Source of the DNA: an uncultured Fusobacterium sp.
GTDB lineage: Bacteria > Fusobacteriota > Fusobacteriia > Fusobacteriales > Fusobacteriaceae
Assembly: GCA_900543175.1 (NCBI GenBank)
Contig: UQQO01000016.1
Coordinates: 1 to 26,021, forward strand
Length of the DNA stretch: 26,021 nt
Direction: 5' to 3'
A program made the position numbers and the translations under genes. Numbering within the stretch: the stretch's first letter is position 1; every line of letters begins with the position of its first letter. Positions 7,040 through 14,011 of the stretch are shown here, piece after piece. Under the pieces are notes generated by a model. The model ran no database searches, had not been told where the DNA came from, and was given only the letters and a program-made list of their open reading frames with translations.

Positions 7040-8281
7040 TTACTTTATTGTATTAATCTCATTTTTTAATTTTTCATAAGGGATAGTAACCTCTATATCT
7101 ATCTCATTTCCTATTCCCTTTACATTTAATTCTACTCCTGCCAAATCTTTTGCCTTAGAAATAGCAGAGATCTCAAACTCTCCTGTAATAAATTGCTTAT
7201 CCTCTACAACATATGGAGAACTATTTTCTTTAAACATATCTTGTCCATAGATTAAAACATTTCCCTTTAAAGTTACATTCTCATTAAATATTTTTAATAG
7301 ATCTTGTAATTTTGAAAGATTTTTATCTGTTTTAAATGGTATCATAGCACTTTCTTTTTCTAAGTCTAAAATAATCTCTCCATCAATCTCTTGTAAGATC
7401 TCTTGAGGGGTAATTCCAAACATACCTTGCCACATCATTGTTATAGCTTCTCTATTTCCAAATATATATTTATTGAAAATCAACTTTTCTAAATTTTCAA
7501 AGTTTTCCATAGAGATATATAATTTATTTTTATCTACATATTTTAAAATTTTTCTCTCTTTAGGTTGAACTTCAAAGCCTGCAAATACATCTTGTATTCC
7601 ATAGATTTTTACATCTACTTTTCCTTCAGTCTTGTTTAGATCCCAAGTTGCTGATGCTGCTTCAATTCCAGTAGCTGGATATTTGCTATTATTATAAACT
7701 AAAACTCCAAAGTCTCTGTTTTTATTTTCATCTAGTATCTCTTCTATTTTAGCATTATATGAACTTTTTTTCTCTACAAATTTTTTAAGAAATATTTTAT
7801 TTTCTGAAAGAACTATCTGTCCTCTATAAAAAATAGCATATATATCTTTAAGTTCTCTCTTAAAAATCTCTGTATCTATCAATTTTTGTTTATATTCTGG
7901 TTTTAATTTATAGAACTCTCCATCTTTATCAAAATACTTTGTACTCTCTTTTATAGCAAAAGGATACCATAATCCTGTATCTACTACTGCTGCAGTATTA
8001 ACTTCTCCTGTAAGAAGTGTTCCATCTACTAATACATACAATTGAGAGATATATCTATTTATCTCTTCAGCTTTTTTAGCATCAAATTTATATCCTAAAT
8101 CCTTAGCTATTTCAGCTTGCTCTGCATATTTCTCTGGAGAAATTTTCTTTTGAAGAGCATAGATTGCAACACTGTCTTCTGAAATAAACTCTCTTGGAGA
8201 TACTTTATAAATATAGTTAAAACCTAATACTCCACCTGCTATTAATATTAACAATACCAATAAACCATAAAGTTTTTTCAT
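7040..8281 (-). CDS. Unknown membrane-anchored extracytoplasmic protein
   Basis: I do not recognise this 413-residue protein. It starts with MKKLYGLLVLLILIAGGVLG, a single hydrophobic segment (about residues 4-24) followed by NYIYK. There is no lipobox cysteine, so it may be an uncleaved anchor or a signal peptide. The remaining ~385 residues are hydrophilic and contain alternating beta-rich stretches, for example DGEIILDLEKES and FEISAISKAKDLAGVELNVKG. This suggests a soluble domain outside the membrane. I chose ATG 8281 because AGGAGGTGG lies just before it; a GTG four codons upstream lies within that site. It sits between a nitrilase homologue and cysS in a tight operon, which gives no clear functional hint. 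Topology is inferred; function is not. Confidence 0.8.
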   Translation of the reverse strand: MKKLYGLLVLLILIAGGVLGFNYIYKVSPREFISEDSVAIYALQKKISPEKYAEQAEIAKDLGYKFDAKKAEEINRYISQLYVLVDGTLLTGEVNTAAVVDTGLWYPFAIKESTKYFDKDGEFYKLKPEYKQKLIDTEIFKRELKDIYAIFYRGQIVLSENKIFLKKFVEKKSSYNAKIEEILDENKNRDFGVLVYNNSKYPATGIEAASATWDLNKTEGKVDVKIYGIQDVFAGFEVQPKERKILKYVDKNKLYISMENFENLEKLIFNKYIFGNREAITMMWQGMFGITPQEILQEIDGEIILDLEKESAMIPFKTDKNLSKLQDLLKIFNENVTLKGNVLIYGQDMFKENSSPYVVEDKQFITGEFEISAISKAKDLAGVELNVKGIGNEIDIEVTIPYEKLKNEINTIK

Positions 8282-8298
8282 AGGTTTTTCCACCTCCT

Positions 8299-9129
8299 CT
8301 AGTTAGTTCTTTCCTTTATTATTCTTTCTATCTCTCTCTTAGTTACATCTAAATTCTCATTTTTAAATATAGGAGTTGCTATTCTTGCTGCTCTTATCTT
8401 TCTATCACTTAATTCACAACTTAAACTTTCCTCTTTCATAAAGTCAGCCTCTTGAATTATCTCACCATTAGGAGCTATTGCCATAGAGTTTCCAAAGAAT
8501 GTAATTCCATCTTCAACTCCAACTCTATTTGCAAATATTGTATAAACTCCATTTAAGTATGAATTACTTTTTAAAATCTCTCTCCATTGAGAAGATATAT
8601 CATGTTTATTAATTCCTAATCTAGCTAGTGCTGCTGCTGATACAAAGATATATTTAGCATTATCTTGAGCTAAGATAAATTGTACAGATTGATGCATCAT
8701 ATCTTCACCTTGTACCATAGCCACTCTTCCAAATTTTGTATCAAAAGCTCTTACCTTATCTCCACTCATAAAATATCTACCTTCAAAAAACATTCCATAA
8801 TTTGCAAGATAAACTTTTCTATGTTTATAAATAACTTTACCATCTTCAAGATAGAAAAGTGTATTGTAAGGATAGTCTCCCTCTCCCATCTCTACTGCTC
8901 CAAAAATTATACTTATCTCTCTACTTTTTTCTAATAAAATCTCTGGAACATCTTTTATTGCAGTTTCAAAAACTAAATCTTCTAAAACATATCCATTTAA
9001 ACATAGTTCAGGAAAAACTATTAGCTCTTCTCCACTGGCTATTCCTTTATCTATAGCCTCTAACATCTTTAATAAGTTTTTCTCTCTATCTCCTAATACA
9101 GGTTTCATCTGTTCAATATGAACTCTCAT
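8299..9129 (-). CDS. Nitrilase-superfamily protein lacking the catalytic cysteine
   Basis: A 276-residue carbon-nitrogen hydrolase fold protein. Two of three catalytic positions are recognisable: Glu41 in VFPELCLNGY and Lys105 in YKHRKVYL. The nucleophile loop, normally like GVLICEDLWH in the glutaminase domain of NAD synthetase, reads AMVQGEDMMH (137-146), so glycine (codon GGT at 8707-8709) occupies the cysteine position. NYGMFFEGRYF after the lysine also resembles the NAD synthetase glutaminase domain, but there is no attached synthetase domain. As it stands amidase activity through the usual mechanism looks impossible, yet the frame is intact and translation signals are present. It lies 12 nt after ispD. 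A diverged regulatory or structural role is an inference. Confidence 0.82.
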   Translation of the reverse strand: MRVHIEQMKPVLGDREKNLLKMLEAIDKGIASGEELIVFPELCLNGYVLEDLVFETAIKDVPEILLEKSREISIIFGAVEMGEGDYPYNTLFYLEDGKVIYKHRKVYLANYGMFFEGRYFMSGDKVRAFDTKFGRVAMVQGEDMMHQSVQFILAQDNAKYIFVSAAALARLGINKHDISSQWREILKSNSYLNGVYTIFANRVGVEDGITFFGNSMAIAPNGEIIQEADFMKEESLSCELSDRKIRAARIATPIFKNENLDVTKREIERIIKERTN

Positions 9130-9141
9130 TTTTTCCTCCTA

Positions 9142-9837
9142 TTACAAGAATTTTAGATCCTCTTGTGTAGTTATCTTTATATTATCATAATCCCCAATTA
9201 ATATTTTAACTTTAAGATCTAATCTTTCAACTAAAGATGAATCATCAGTTCCTAAGAAACCATCTTTTTCAGCTTGTTCATAAGCTTGTTTTAAAATATC
9301 CCCTCTAAAAGTTTGAGGCGTATGAACTGCAACAAGAGTAGATCTATTAGGTGTAGTTAAGATCTCTCCATCAATTCCTACAACTTTTATTGTATCCTTT
9401 ACAGGAACTCCAACTACAACTCCTACTAAATCCCCTTCATTGTCTAACAATTCACAACTTTTTTCAATATATTTTTCCTTCAAAAATGGTCTCACTCCAT
9501 CTTGTACTAATATAATATCACTATTCTCATCTTTTCTCAAAGCATTATAGATAGAATTTTGTCTCTCTTTTCCACCTGCTACTACTTCTTTAACTTTTGT
9601 AATACTATATTTTTTACAAATATCCTCTACTAATTGGATATTGTCTTCATTAGTAACTATAATAATATCATCTATAATATTTGAGTTTTCAGCAACCTCT
9701 AATGGAGTTACAAAAAGAGGTTTATTATTATACTCTAAAAATTGCTTTGGATATGATAGCCCCATTCTTTTTCCTACTCCAGCTGCTGCTAATATAAGAG
9801 TTACTTTTTTTTCTATTTTAGAGTTACCACAGTACAT
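9142..9837 (-). CDS. ispD: 2-C-methyl-D-erythritol 4-phosphate cytidylyltransferase
   Basis: A 231-residue enzyme of the MEP isoprenoid pathway that joins CTP and methylerythritol phosphate to make CDP-methylerythritol. Signature blocks are LILAAAGVGKRMG (15-27, CTP loop), PKQFLEY, GGKERQNSIYNAL, VQDGVRPF, VPVKDTIK, HTPQTF and TDDSSLVE. Length is typical. The ATG overlaps the end of mutS2 by 25 nt, and GGAGG at 9844-9848 sits six bases before it. ispF, often fused or adjacent, is not here. Isoprenoid output feeds undecaprenyl phosphate, the lipid used by mraY and murG elsewhere in the window. Confidence 0.96.
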   Translation of the reverse strand: MYCGNSKIEKKVTLILAAAGVGKRMGLSYPKQFLEYNNKPLFVTPLEVAENSNIIDDIIIVTNEDNIQLVEDICKKYSITKVKEVVAGGKERQNSIYNALRKDENSDIILVQDGVRPFLKEKYIEKSCELLDNEGDLVGVVVGVPVKDTIKVVGIDGEILTTPNRSTLVAVHTPQTFRGDILKQAYEQAEKDGFLGTDDSSLVERLDLKVKILIGDYDNIKITTQEDLKFL

Positions 9838-12152
9838 CCAAGTCCTCCCTCTCCATGTCCTCCTATTCTATACTCTTTTACATATGGACATTTTTTCAAA
9901 TAGTTTAAAATTCCCTCTCTTAAAGCTCCTGTTCCCTTACCATGAATTACATATACCTCTGTATAAGAGTTCATAACTGCTCTATCTAAATAGTTTTCAA
10001 GTTCAAAAATTCCCTCATCAACCATTTTTCCTCTTAAATCAATTTCATTTCTTACAGAAGTTGTTTTCTTGTGCACAAATGTATTATACTCTTTTTGTTT
10101 CTTCTCATGAACAACTTTTACATCATCCATAGATACTTCCATCTTTAAAATTCCAGCTTGTACTTGTACTGTCTCTTTAGCCTTATTAATTTTAATTACA
10201 TTTGCAAATTGATTTAAACTGTTTACAAACAATCTATCTCCAACTTTGTAATCTATCTTTCTAGCAACTTTAGGTTTTACCTCTACATTTTTACTCTTAT
10301 CCTCTTGAAGAGCTGATCTAAGCATATTTAAGCTCTTTTGAACATTTTTAATATCCTCTTTCTTATTCTCTTCCTTTTGAATCTTTTCTACAAGAGCTGC
10401 TGCTTTAGATTGCATCTCTCTCATCATAATATCAGCTTTTTCATAAGCTTGTTTCAATATCTCGTTTTTCTCTTTTTCAATAACTCTAAGCTTTTCTTCA
10501 AAGATCTCTTTATCTCTTTGAGCTGCTGCTTTTAAAAACTCAACTTGTCTCTTCATCTCATCAAGTTCATCAGCTTTATCTTTGATATTGCTAATCATCT
10601 TTTCTATTTTTTTATTATCATCGCTGATATAGCTCTTAGCTTTATTTATAACCTCTTCAGATACACCTAATCTTCTAGCTATTGTTAGTGCATTACTCTC
10701 TCCCGGTATTCCTATCATAAGTCTATAAGTAGGTGACAGAGTCTCTACATTAAATTCCATTGAAGCTGTTTCTATTCCCTCTTCATTATATCCATGAGCT
10801 TTAACTTCACTATAGTGAGTTGTAATTATAGATTTACATCTCTTATCTTTTAAATAATCTATTACAGCCATAGCAAAAGCTGATCCTTCTGCTGGGTCTG
10901 TTCCTGATCCTAACTCGTCTAGCAATACTAAAGATGCTTTAGTTACATTTTCAAGTATCTCTTGAACATTTTTTAGATGAGCTGAGAAAGATGAAAGTGA
11001 TTGTTCTATACTTTGCTCATCTCCTATATCAGCAAATACCCCTGTAAAGAATCCTATACTTGAGTGTTCATGAGCTGGGATTGGTATTCCTGTCAATGCC
11101 ATTAATGTTAAAAGTCCAGCTGTTTTTAGAGCAACTGTTTTTCCCCCAGTATTTGGTCCTGTTATTAAAAGTGTATTGTAGTCTTTTCCTATTTCAAATG
11201 TTAGAGGAACAACTTTATCAGCAGGAATAAATGGATGTCTTGCATCTACTAAAGTTAAAACCTCTCTATTGTTAATATTTGGAACTACACATTTTTTCTC
11301 AATTCCATATACTGCTCTTGCATTTAAAATATCAAGAGTGATTATGGCCTCTCCAACCTTATCTATATCATCTTTACTATTTCTAATATAGTCAGTTATT
11401 CTTAAAAGGATCTTTCTGATCTCCTCTTTCTCTTTTATCTCTAATTCTCTCATTTTATTGTTTAAAGCAACTATTGATAGTGGCTCAATAAATACTGTTT
11501 GTCCACTTGAAGATCTATCATGTTCTATCCCTTTAATTTGTCCTTTAAAATCTGCTTTTACAGGAACAACACTTCTTCCATCTCTTTCAGTTATAATCTT
11601 TTCTTGGAATACTTTAGAGAATTGTGGCTCATTGAAAAGCTCATCAAATTTTCTCTTTATATTCATTGAAAGAGTTTTTTTGTGAAATCTAATATCTCTT
11701 AAATCTAATGAAGCATCATCTTTTATCTCTTTATTATTGTCCACAGCTTTATTGATAATATCTTCTATTGCTCTAAGCATAGGAACATCATGAAATTTAT
11801 CCTTTAAATCTCTATACTTTCCTAAATCTTCCAATCTATTTTTAAACACTCTAAAAAGTCTTAGGTTATAATTTATATCCCATAGATCTTCAACATCTAA
11901 ATATGTTCCTATTAATTGAGATTTTTTTGTCAATTTACAAATATCTCTCATTCCAGCAGTTTCTAATCCACCATCATATTTTACAAAATCTGTAAAATCT
12001 CTTAAAATGTCTAGTTCCCTATTTAAAGAACTAAAATCTTTAAATGGTTCCATACTCATTATTTTATAATGGTTTTCTTCTATTGCACTATAACTAGCTA
12101 ACTCTTCTCTTAACTTGTCAAATTCTAACACTGTATAACTATGCTTATTCAT
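9813..12152 (-). CDS. mutS2: MutS2 family ATPase with C-terminal Smr domain
   Basis: A 779-residue MutS2 protein. It has a MutS-like core and clamp helices, Walker A GPNTGGKT at about 332-339, Walker B LVLLDELGSGTDP near 403-415, and a long coiled coil at about 510-630. A KOW-like beta region follows, then a C-terminal Smr domain with EIDLRG (about 702) and HGKGTGALR (about 735). It lacks the mismatch-recognition domain of MutS1. Family members bind collided ribosomes and split them for rescue (RqcU in Bacillus), or suppress recombination; the role here is inferred from the family. AAGGTGG precedes the ATG. It is the first gene of the eight-gene operon and is divergent from rpmB. Confidence 0.96.
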   Translation of the reverse strand: MNKHSYTVLEFDKLREELASYSAIEENHYKIMSMEPFKDFSSLNRELDILRDFTDFVKYDGGLETAGMRDICKLTKKSQLIGTYLDVEDLWDINYNLRLFRVFKNRLEDLGKYRDLKDKFHDVPMLRAIEDIINKAVDNNKEIKDDASLDLRDIRFHKKTLSMNIKRKFDELFNEPQFSKVFQEKIITERDGRSVVPVKADFKGQIKGIEHDRSSSGQTVFIEPLSIVALNNKMRELEIKEKEEIRKILLRITDYIRNSKDDIDKVGEAIITLDILNARAVYGIEKKCVVPNINNREVLTLVDARHPFIPADKVVPLTFEIGKDYNTLLITGPNTGGKTVALKTAGLLTLMALTGIPIPAHEHSSIGFFTGVFADIGDEQSIEQSLSSFSAHLKNVQEILENVTKASLVLLDELGSGTDPAEGSAFAMAVIDYLKDKRCKSIITTHYSEVKAHGYNEEGIETASMEFNVETLSPTYRLMIGIPGESNALTIARRLGVSEEVINKAKSYISDDNKKIEKMISNIKDKADELDEMKRQVEFLKAAAQRDKEIFEEKLRVIEKEKNEILKQAYEKADIMMREMQSKAAALVEKIQKEENKKEDIKNVQKSLNMLRSALQEDKSKNVEVKPKVARKIDYKVGDRLFVNSLNQFANVIKINKAKETVQVQAGILKMEVSMDDVKVVHEKKQKEYNTFVHKKTTSVRNEIDLRGKMVDEGIFELENYLDRAVMNSYTEVYVIHGKGTGALREGILNYLKKCPYVKEYRIGGHGEGGLGCTVVTLK

Positions 12153-12187
12153 TTTTTACCACCTTATTGTATATTTACGTTCATTTT

Positions 12188-12227
12188 ATTATATCACAAT
12201 TCTCTGTTTTTCTTAAAGATTTGTCAA
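12188..12227 (-). promoter_or_regulatory. Putative promoter of the mutS2-holB operon
   Basis: Minus strand: an extended -10 TGATATAAT (12188-12196) about 35 nt before mutS2. A perfect TTGACA (12222-12227) lies too far upstream of it (28 bp) but pairs at 17 bp with GAGAAT (12199-12204). Either or both could be used. Confidence 0.6.
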
Positions 12228-12243
12228 TATTTTTAAAAAAAAC

Positions 12244-12272
12244 TTGATATTTTCCCTATTTAATGATACAAT
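12244..12272 (+). promoter_or_regulatory. Promoter of rpmB
   Basis: TTGATA (12244-12249), a 17-bp spacer and TACAAT (12267-12272), giving a start near 12279 and a leader of about 43 nt. It is divergent from the mutS2 promoter, with the two -35 regions about 17 bp apart. Confidence 0.75.
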
Positions 12273-12321
12273 TATTTGCGATTATGTTATATAATTGCAA
12301 TCAGGAAAGAGGTGACATAGA

Positions 12322-12579
12322 ATGCAAAGATGCGAAATTACAGGAGTTGGAATCATCAGCGGTAACCAAATTTCTCACTCTCACAGACTTACTAGAAGAG
12401 TATGGAAACCAAACCTACAAGTTACTACTATCATGGTAAACGGAACTCCAGTTAAAGTTAAAGTTTGTTCAAGAACTTTAAAAACTTTAAGAGGAGCTAG
12501 CGAAGCTGAAGTAATGAACATATTAAAAGCTAATGCTTCTACTCTAAGTGCTAGACTTGCTAAACACTTAAGCAAATAG
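12322..12579 (+). CDS. rpmB: 50S ribosomal protein L28
   Basis: An 85-residue L28 of the large ribosomal subunit. [20 protein letters not shown] is the family's N-terminal signature, followed by [10 protein letters not shown]. Only single cysteines are seen (Cys4, Cys48), so the zinc-ribbon form is not present. AGAGGTGA stands nine bases ahead of the ATG. It is the only plus-strand gene in the window and is monocistronic, with its own promoter and terminator. Confidence 0.97.
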   Translation: MQRCEITGVGIISGNQISHSHRLTRRVWKPNLQVTTIMVNGTPVKVKVCSRTLKTLRGASEAEVMNILKANASTLSARLAKHLSK

Positions 12580-12591
12580 TCAAGTTCTAAT

Positions 12592-12628
12592 AAAAAAAGA
12601 CAGCTCATTAAAAGCATGTCTTTTTTTT
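12592..12628 (+). terminator. Intrinsic terminator of rpmB
   Basis: AAAAAAAGACA (12592-12602) pairs with TGTCTTTTTTT (12617-12627), ending in a T run. It starts 13 nt after the rpmB stop. The A run on the other side could also let it act on minus-strand transcripts. Confidence 0.85.
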
Positions 12629-12770
12629 ATTTTTTGAAAATAATCACCATTCTTACATTTCTTAAACTATAATTTCCAAAAGTAGAGGAGTGCAAACGAC
12701 TACTAATTTTGAGACGCAGAAACGGAGTTTCTGTGATCCTTAAATCTACGTTTACAAAACTTATAATTTT

Positions 12771-12934
12771 TAACATCAAGTTGCCTCCATGTCAGTGAAT
12801 AAAAAATCCCTAGGCTCATTCCGTTGAAAATGCAAAACTCACTCGCAAGCTCGCTCAAACACGTTGCATTTTCTTAACTTCATTTCGCTGAGGGATTCTA
12901 ATATTCACTTCCAAATTACATCAACTTGATGTTA
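12771..12934 (-). repeat. Module 2 of the composite repeat, inverted copy
   Basis: Bounded by perfect 13-bp inverted repeats TAACATCAAGTTG (12771-12783) and CAACTTGATGTTA (12922-12934). Positions 12788-12942 are the reverse complement of 25871-26021 in copy C, with differences concentrated in an internal loop between GAAAATGCAA and TTGCATTTTC arms. Confidence 0.85.
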
Positions 12935-12968
12935 GGGATAATCTGCTTTTTTAATTAGAGTTATTCCT

Positions 12969-13193
12969 AATATCAGCTAAAATGGAATTTGAAGAAGAAT
13001 ATTAGAGAGAGTTACGAAATCTGACGCTAAAAATTCCGACGTATTTGAGACGAAGTCAAGTTCCAAAAATAGAGGAGCTTTAGCGACTACTATTTTTGAG
13101 ATGCAGAAGTGGAAAAATGGAACTTCTGCAATCCCCATAGTCAGATGAGTTTTACTCTCTCTTTATTCTTTGACATGGAATTTAGCTGATATT
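12969..13193 (+). repeat. Diverged module 2 with nested hairpins I and II
   Basis: Bounded by AATATCAGCTAAA (12969-12981) and TTTAGCTGATATT (13181-13193), perfect 13-bp inverted repeats. Its left flank TTATTCCTAATATCA and internal GAATATTAGA, and its right side CTTTATTC..TGACATG, align with module 2 of copy C in the same orientation. It carries hairpin I at 13064-13098 and hairpin II at 13102-13130. Confidence 0.8.
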
Positions 13194-13327
13194 TAAAATA
13201 AAATGAGATAACTAAGCTTGACTAATAATCGCTAACTACAAAGGTACTTTATCAAAACCTAGTAATGTGCTAGATAACTGAGCTTAGTTAGATATATTAT
13301 AGTTTATAGTACCAATAATTTTGGAAA

Positions 13328-13357
13328 AGAAAAAAGGCTAGAACTTATGTTCTAGCC
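13328..13357 (-). terminator. Intrinsic terminator of rpsF-rpsR
   Basis: Perfect 9-bp stem GGCTAGAAC (13336-13344) / GTTCTAGCC (13349-13357) with a 4-nt loop. On the minus strand it is followed by a T run (A at 13329-13335 with one exception). It begins nine bases after the rpsR stop and probably also ends read-through from ftsZ. Confidence 0.9.
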
Positions 13358-13366
13358 TATAAGAAA

Positions 13367-13585
13367 CTATTTTTCAATTCTTGTGTAAGGAATTAAAGCG
13401 ATGTTTCTAGCTCTTTTGATAGCTTTAGCTATTCTTCTTTGTAACTTAGCGTTAGCTCCTGTTACTCTTGAAGGATTGATTTTTCCTTTATCAGATACAA
13501 ATCTTTTTAAAAGGTCTACATTTTTATAATCAATTTCTTCAGCTTTAACTCTTAATTTAGCTCTTCTTCTTCTGAATTCTGCCAT
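13367..13585 (-). CDS. rpsR: 30S ribosomal protein S18
   Basis: A 72-residue S18 of the small subunit, which binds 16S rRNA as a dimer with S6. [19 protein letters not shown] and [20 protein letters not shown] are the conserved blocks. AGGAGG stands about ten bases before the ATG. It lies 39 nt after rpsF with no ssb gene between them, unlike the common rpsF-ssb-rpsR order. Confidence 0.97.
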   Translation of the reverse strand: MAEFRRRRAKLRVKAEEIDYKNVDLLKRFVSDKGKINPSRVTGANAKLQRRIAKAIKRARNIALIPYTRIEK

Positions 13586-13624
13586 TTCAATTAACCTCCT
13601 TTGATTTATCCTAAATTCTTATAA

Positions 13625-13909
13625 TTAGTCTTGTTTAACAACGATATATCTTAGTAATTCTTCAGCGATGTTTAATTTAGCTTCAACACCAGCTATTTGA
13701 GTTCCTTCGATTTCGAAATTTGCTAATACATAGAATCCAGTTTTTTTCTTATCAATAGGATAAGCTAATTTTCTTTCTCCCCATTTTTCACTTTTAGTTA
13801 TTGTAGCTCCAGCTGCAGTTAAAATCCCGTTTACTTTCTCAACTACTGCATCTCTACCTTCTTCTAAAATTGTTGGGTTGATGATGTACATAATTTCGTA
13901 TTTTTTCAT
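13625..13909 (-). CDS. rpsF: 30S ribosomal protein S6
   Basis: A 94-residue S6 with the usual KKYEIMYIINP start and WGERKLAYPIDKKKTGFYVL core. It partners S18 on the small-subunit platform. GGAGGAGG precedes the ATG. The leader (about 13910-13967) contains GCCC, GGGC and AGGG blocks that could pair in alternative ways next to the ribosome binding site, but I cannot match it to the known S6:S18 leader motif. Confidence 0.97.
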   Translation of the reverse strand: MKKYEIMYIINPTILEEGRDAVVEKVNGILTAAGATITKSEKWGERKLAYPIDKKKTGFYVLANFEIEGTQIAGVEAKLNIAEELLRYIVVKQD

Positions 13910-13973
13910 TATTTTACCTCCTCCCTATGGTTTTAGCCCAAAATACAATTGACTTTGAGCAGGGCAACAACAT

Positions 13974-14002
13974 ACTATATCATTTTTTATATGTTTTTTC
14001 AA
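13974..14002 (-). promoter_or_regulatory. Promoter of rpsF-rpsR
   Basis: Minus strand: TTGAAA (13997-14002), a 17-bp spacer and TATAGT (13974-13979) preceded by TGA, giving an extended -10. It lies within 40 bp of the ftsZ stop. No terminator separates it from ftsZ, so read-through from the dcw operon is likely in addition. Confidence 0.75.
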
Positions 14003-14011
14003 GTAGTTATT

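Larger units (their letters stand above)
12665..13304. repeat. Long copy (B) of the MITE-like composite repeat
   Basis: A 640-bp element filling most of the gap between the convergent rpmB and rpsR terminators. Terminal inverted repeats AACTATAAT (12665-12673) and ATTATAGTT (13296-13304) are flanked by TA on both sides. In order it holds: hairpin I (12677-12711), hairpin II (12715-12735), module 2 in inverted orientation (12771-12934), a diverged module 2 in direct orientation (12969-13193) that itself holds second copies of hairpins I and II, and the right-end module (13205-13304) shared with copy A. No open frame of note and no transposase. The remainder of the gap is terminators. Confidence 0.88.

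Noticed and set aside
9641..9976. 111-codon plus-strand open frame spanning the ispD/mutS2 junction
   Set aside because: Antisense to two well-supported genes, with no initiation signal.
12381..12617. 78-codon minus-strand open frame across rpmB
   Set aside because: It is antisense to L28 and runs through the rpmB terminator; it is a shadow.
12629..13340. CRISPR array or degenerate genes in the 12.6-13.3 kb gap
   Set aside because: Repeats here are inverted, unequal and irregularly spaced, with no constant repeat-spacer pattern and no open frame of note; they belong to the composite repeat family.
13586..13624. Remnant of ssb between rpsF and rpsR
   Set aside because: The gap is only 39 nt and holds the rpsR ribosome binding site; nothing resembles ssb.
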